The position numbers and the translations under genes were made by a program. 17,975 nt of DNA, taken from the NCBI GenBank assembly GCA_035319765.1, contig DATHCB010000057.1, positions 1 through 17,975 of the forward strand, written 5' to 3'. Under the pieces are notes generated by a model. It did not search any database and was not told the DNA's origin. It was given only the letters and a program-made list of their open reading frames with translations. Source of the DNA: DATHCB01 sp035319765 (GTDB lineage Archaea > Thermoproteota > Bathyarchaeia > Bathyarchaeales > SOJC01). Positions 14,619-17,975 of the stretch are shown here, in pieces; within the stretch, counting starts at the first letter, position 1, and each line of letters begins with the position of its first letter.

Positions 14619-15605
14619 CTATAGAGTAAGCTCGGGCATTACCAAGTCCGCAATGTCGACGCCCAGTTCATAGATCTTCCCTAAGCATGCTGCAGCAGAG
14701 ACCACGACGCCAACGATGTTTACGTCGTCCTCACTCTTCGCTTGCGCTTCAACCTCTCGAGTTAGCTTTTTGATCTCATCTCGCTTGTTGCGTATACTTT
14801 CTGCCAAACCTACTTCGTGTTCGAATAAGGCCTTTAAGGCTTCATCATGCATGTCAAAAACCGTGAGATGCAGTCTTCGTAGGGCCTGTGAAAGCCCTCC
14901 TCGCAGCTTTGTACCCTTCAGCGAATGCAAAGTCTCGGCAATCTGTACGCTTTGGTCACCGATGCCCTCAACAAAGCTGGCAACCAAGCGATAATCCAAG
15001 CAGTCAAGCGGCGATATTCTCAGACGCTCACTCAATCGAGGATCCCTGAGGGCAGTCCGCAGAATTCGTACTAGTAAGAAGTAAAGACGATTGACCTCAT
15101 CATCTCGTTCCGCTACGTTTCCGCCCAAATGCACGTCGCCCTCAATCAACGCAGTTACGGCATCTCGATGCATCGCCGCAGCAAAATTGTATTCACGGCG
15201 CAAAATCTTCTCGGGAGAAAGGCTGGCTGGCTCCAACAAGCATTGCATAACCATACTCTTGTAATCTTCTTCGATTATCTCCAGACCCACCAAGCGTCTG
15301 ACTGCCTGTCTAACGATCTCTCGCTGCTCTGTGGAAATGTGATCTTTTGCTTCTATTCGAATAACGTCGAACCCAAGCAGGTACTTGCCGATAATTTCAC
15401 GATCCAAGAGTGCACTTGGTGCCAAAGCAGCAACCTGCGGCGCCCGCTCAGCGTCATATTTAGGGTCGATGATCAAACGTCCCTCGGCACTTTCTACGAT
15501 CGACAAGACCGATCCGCGTTTTAGACCCAACCGTTCGGCCCATTCTTTCGGTAAGCTAACAAAAAAAGTACCTCCACCGGTTCTTTGAATTTTACGCAAC
15601 GCCAT
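14619..15605 (-). CDS. phoU: AbrB-PhoU fusion, archaeal phosphate-uptake-type regulator
   Basis: 328 residues. An N-terminal SpoVT/AbrB swapped-hairpin DNA-binding domain spans about 1-48 (RKIQRTGGGTFFVSLPKEWAERLGLKRGS at 4-32). Two PhoU-type helical repeats follow from about 115: a REYNFAAAMHRDAVTAL helix, LDYRLVASFVEGIGDQSVQIAE at about 204-225 (the E/D-rich metal-cluster-type motif of PhoU), and a second bundle to the C-terminus ending in YELGVDIADLVMPE. PhoU proteins restrain Pst phosphate transport, and archaeal AbrB-PhoU fusions are thought to bind DNA directly. No pst genes lie nearby. A strong AAGGAGG lies 7 nt before the ATG, and TTCTTTAACC further upstream may be the TATA box. Confidence 0.88.
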   Translation of the reverse strand: MALRKIQRTGGGTFFVSLPKEWAERLGLKRGSVLSIVESAEGRLIIDPKYDAERAPQVAALAPSALLDREIIGKYLLGFDVIRIEAKDHISTEQREIVRQAVRRLVGLEIIEEDYKSMVMQCLLEPASLSPEKILRREYNFAAAMHRDAVTALIEGDVHLGGNVAERDDEVNRLYFLLVRILRTALRDPRLSERLRISPLDCLDYRLVASFVEGIGDQSVQIAETLHSLKGTKLRGGLSQALRRLHLTVFDMHDEALKALFEHEVGLAESIRNKRDEIKKLTREVEAQAKSEDDVNIVGVVVSAAACLGKIYELGVDIADLVMPELTL

Positions 15606-15736
15606 ATGGAAGCCTCCTTAACATAAATAATCAACATGGTTAAAGAAAACGCTTCGCATAAATCTAAGATATGAAAGACATCGAAGCAGATTATGAATGC
15701 ACGTCCCATATGTAGTAGCGTGCAAGATACGTGGTG

Positions 15737-15904
15737 TCAAATGACGAGTCTACCGCCGGCTTGCGCAGAAAGTGTGCCCCTAATCAAGTTTGCACAGGCA
15801 AGATAGGAACACGGCCCTTCGGGAAAACGACAGCCCAACAAGACAAGAGGCAATCCGTTCTCTAAGAGAAGTCTTTCATAGGCAGTGAAAAAGTTGAAAG
15901 GCAC
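15737..15904 (-). CDS. Possible small cysteine-containing protein
   Basis: Not recognised. A 55-residue minus-strand frame from GTG 15904 (in-frame TAG directly upstream; GAGAAGAGATG precedes it) to TGA 15737-15739. It opens with NFFTAYERLLLENGLPLVLL, then GCRFPEGPCSYLAC with Cys25, Cys32 and Cys37, and ends in GGRLVI. The composition looks like real protein rather than random translation: an amphipathic helix followed by a compact Cys segment. The next gene on this strand (AbrB-PhoU) lies 131 bp downstream. It occupies most of what would otherwise be an empty 340-bp gap. Could be a chance frame. Confidence 0.38.
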   Translation of the reverse strand: MPFNFFTAYERLLLENGLPLVLLGCRFPEGPCSYLACANLIRGTLSAQAGGRLVI

Positions 15905-16026
15905 CTAAGCATCTCTTCTCAGTGCGTAAACGCGGCGCAGTTACTCTGTGTTACCAAGACACGAGCTATGGGAAACAAATGAGAAGCCCTTGCTACAAGC
16001 AAGAAGGTTACATAACAGTTTCGCTA

Positions 16027-16036
16027 AGAATATACC
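16027..16036 (+). promoter_or_regulatory. TATA-like box for DP1, suggesting a leaderless start
   Basis: AGAATATACC, centred about 22-24 bp before ATG 16053. That distance would put the transcript start on or beside the ATG, and there is no ribosome-binding sequence there. Confidence 0.4.
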
Positions 16037-16052
16037 AAAGAAGACTTCAGGC

Positions 16053-17603
16053 ATGAAAGAGATCGAGGAAAAGCTCCAGAAGGCAATTTCCATCACTTTA
16101 TTAGCTGGTTTCCAGTTGGATGAGGAAGCATTCCGATTCCTAAACATAGTGGCTCAAACGGAAGATCCAACAGAGGTAATGAAGGAAGCTATAAAGAGAG
16201 CGGGGAACTCACCAAAGAGACCTCTGTTCATCGATAGAAGTCATTTGGAAGAGGTAACCAAAGAACTATCGCCAGGAAGTGCGGAATCAATACCTTCGCC
16301 GCCGATATCAGGATCTTCGGAAGTGAGGGAATCAAAGAGAGCATTTCGGCCTTTTGCGAAAGAGATGGAAGCTGAGCTATCAGTAATAGAAGACCCAACA
16401 GAGAAAATTTGTACAACAGGCTCGATGGAAGACTATGTCAAGTATTTTCGCGACCGCTTTGAAAAACTCCAGAGACTCCTCAAACAAAGGATGGACACTC
16501 GCGACGCATCGAGTATAAAGAGCGCCTTTCGAGCACAGGCTAACTCAAGGATAAAAATCATTGGCATGATCAGCGAAAAGAGAGAAGCCAAGAATAAAGT
16601 GATATTCAAAGTCGAGGATACCGAGACGAGCGCCACTGTCTTAGTTCCGCAAAATGCCACCCAAGAGCTTATCGAAAAAGCTCGATCACTTTTGCTTGAT
16701 CAAGTAATTTGTATATGCTGCAGGAAAGGGAGGAACAACCTACTTATCGCAGAGGACTTCATCTGGCCCGACGCTCCTCAGAAAGAGCCTAAGAAAGCTT
16801 CTTTGCCTGTTCACGCAGCGTTAATTTCGGACCTGCACGTAGGCAGCAAATTATTCATGCGCGAAGCATTCAATCGATTCGCACTATGGCTGAACGGAAA
16901 GTATGGAAACGAGAAACATCGCGAACTCGCCGGTCACGTCAAGTATGTGGTAATCGCCGGCGACATAGTAGACGGCATCGGTGTGTATCCTAAACAGGCT
17001 AAGGAATTAGCAATAAGAGACGTCAGCAAACAATACCTATTGGCGGCAAAATTTATTGAGCAAATTCCTGACTATATCGAAGTAATACTTATCCCAGGAA
17101 ATCATGATGCAACAAGAAAAGCCCTTCCACAACCTTCAATTCCAAAGGATTACGCAGAAGCATTATACGATTCAAGGAAAATCTATTCCCTAGGCAATCC
17201 GAGCCGTGTAGAGCTTCATAATGTGGAACTTCTCATCTACCATGGAAGAAGTCTTGACGACATCGTTGGTTTCGTTCCAAACATTACTTATGATGCCCCG
17301 GACAGGGCCATGAGGTTACTAATGCAAGCTAGGCACTTGGCGCCCATATACGGCGGGAAAACTCCCATAGCCCCTGAAGGGCACGACTACTTGGTCATGG
17401 AAAAGATACCTGACATTTTTCATGCGGGTCACGTCCACGTAGTCAAATATGACTATTATAAGGGTGCACTTTTAGTCAACTCAGGCGCTTGGCAAACACA
17501 GACTGAATTCATGCGACGACTCGGTTTCATTCCAGTCCCAGGCGTAGCTCCAATCGTGAATCTTCAAAGCTTGAAAGTAACTCCGATAGATTTTGCATCG
17601 TAG
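16053..17603 (+). CDS. polB: DNA polymerase D (PolII) small subunit DP1
   Basis: Small subunit of the archaeal replicative D-family polymerase, with Mre11-like 3'-5' proofreading exonuclease activity. The first ATG (16053) gives 516 residues; an upstream GTG (15948) would add 35 residues that lack conserved character and lie over a TATA-like box. In the ATG numbering: a helical N-terminal region (1-70), a Ser/Pro/Glu-rich linker (about 65-140), an OB-fold (about 165-240, RIKIIGMI to LLIAEDFIWP), then the calcineurin-like phosphodiesterase domain with SDLHVGS (259-265), AGDIVDG (302-308), PGNHD (348-352), YHGRS (396-400) and HAGHVHV (457-463). All metal-ligand motifs are intact, so exonuclease activity is expected. 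DP2, its catalytic partner, is not in the window. The gene is convergent with orc1/cdc6, 12 bp apart. Confidence 0.95.
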   Translation: MKEIEEKLQKAISITLLAGFQLDEEAFRFLNIVAQTEDPTEVMKEAIKRAGNSPKRPLFIDRSHLEEVTKELSPGSAESIPSPPISGSSEVRESKRAFRPFAKEMEAELSVIEDPTEKICTTGSMEDYVKYFRDRFEKLQRLLKQRMDTRDASSIKSAFRAQANSRIKIIGMISEKREAKNKVIFKVEDTETSATVLVPQNATQELIEKARSLLLDQVICICCRKGRNNLLIAEDFIWPDAPQKEPKKASLPVHAALISDLHVGSKLFMREAFNRFALWLNGKYGNEKHRELAGHVKYVVIAGDIVDGIGVYPKQAKELAIRDVSKQYLLAAKFIEQIPDYIEVILIPGNHDATRKALPQPSIPKDYAEALYDSRKIYSLGNPSRVELHNVELLIYHGRSLDDIVGFVPNITYDAPDRAMRLLMQARHLAPIYGGKTPIAPEGHDYLVMEKIPDIFHAGHVHVVKYDYYKGALLVNSGAWQTQTEFMRRLGFIPVPGVAPIVNLQSLKVTPIDFAS

Positions 17604-17615
17604 AGTCTACAAATT

Positions 17616-17975
17616 CTAGCCTTTTTGACCAGAAATATTATTCAAACAGTCAGGCGAATAATCTACTAAACGCCCGAGATTCTCGTCTTCAGAAAAGACT
17701 TTCGTAACTAGCCCGCGAGAGATGCTCAGTTTGATCTTTTTCGTTCTCCCGTATCGCCCCATGCTTACGACTCTAGAATTTAACAGTCCGATAATGTCCA
17801 ACTCGCTTATCAATCCACTGACTCTTCTTTGGGTCAATGCTGTATATCCAGAGAATTCGCAGAGTTCTCGATAGACCTCATAAATATCGCCGGTTACTGC
17901 GCTACTTATGTTCGCCTTGTTGAGTAAGTAAACACTCGCTAGAACAATTTTAGAGTGAGGCGTCAGGTTCCTTAG
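17616..17975 (-). CDS. orc1: Orc1/Cdc6 replication initiator, C-terminal winged-helix part (5' end outside window)
   Basis: The minus frame enters from the window edge and closes at TAG 17616-17618, giving 119 residues of a protein usually near 400. It shows the winged-helix domain of archaeal Orc1/Cdc6: LTPHSKIVLASVYLL near the left end of the fragment, IYEVYRELCEFSGYTALTQRRVSGLISELDIIGLL in the middle, then RVVSMGRYGRTKKIKLSI, the wing that contacts origin DNA. The AAA+ domain is outside the window. Archaeal orc1/cdc6 genes are often beside their origin, and in several euryarchaea near DP1/DP2, so an origin may lie beyond the right edge upstream of this gene; none is visible inside. Confidence 0.9.
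   Translation of the reverse strand, partial: LRNLTPHSKIVLASVYLLNKANISSAVTGDIYEVYRELCEFSGYTALTQRRVSGLISELDIIGLLNSRVVSMGRYGRTKKIKLSISRGLVTKVFSEDENLGRLVDYSPDCLNNISGQKG

Noticed and set aside
15948..16052. 35-codon GTG-initiated N-terminal extension of DP1
   Set aside because: No ribosome site, no conserved character, and a TATA-like sequence sits within it just before ATG 16053.

Overview
The window is archaeal. The evidence is a ribosomal protein L10e gene, a DP1 small subunit of the D-family DNA polymerase, an Orc1/Cdc6 C-terminus, an AbrB-PhoU fusion regulator, a single-domain MetE-like methionine synthase, TATA boxes and a tRNA-Thr without an encoded CCA end. DP1 argues against classical Crenarchaeota. 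The long secreted protein built of PKD/Ig-like repeats and the lysine-less IscS suggest a Bathyarchaeia-like or related lineage, possibly a metagenome assembly. That placement is inference, not proof.

Layout. 1-3140 (minus strand): the end of a phosphoenolpyruvate synthase gene, preceded in the same transcript by rpl10e, then a separate dCTP-deaminase-like gene. 3400-5119 (plus): a tightly overlapping three-gene Fe-S operon, iscS-iscU-small TRASH-type zinc protein. The IscS has Asp at the PLP lysine position. 5328-7433 (minus): thiL then a metE-like gene, convergent with the isc operon. 7630-7702: tRNA-Thr(CGU).

7703-12738 is the accessory part. One very large secreted repeat protein (14 PKD-like units, mostly exactly 258 nt each, then a CARDB-like domain) is split by a frameshift near 8728-8738. 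A decayed second copy (signal peptide plus start of one repeat) follows at 12451-12628. The segment is bracketed by the tRNA-Thr gene and a 15/17 copy of its 3' end at 12722-12738, which suggests an old tRNA-targeted insertion, although no integrase is visible.

12789-15904 (minus): two small unknown genes, a NapH-like membrane polyferredoxin, an AbrB-PhoU regulator and a possible 55-residue protein. 16053-17975: DP1 (plus) convergent with the C-terminal part of an orc1/cdc6 gene (minus, running off the window), a replication neighbourhood.

A GC-alternating motif, (GC)4T or close variants, recurs in the gaps between genes and in the decayed copy but not in intact genes. The strongest leads are the PLP-lysine-less IscS operon, the split repeat protein with its decayed paralogue, the tRNA fragment and this motif.
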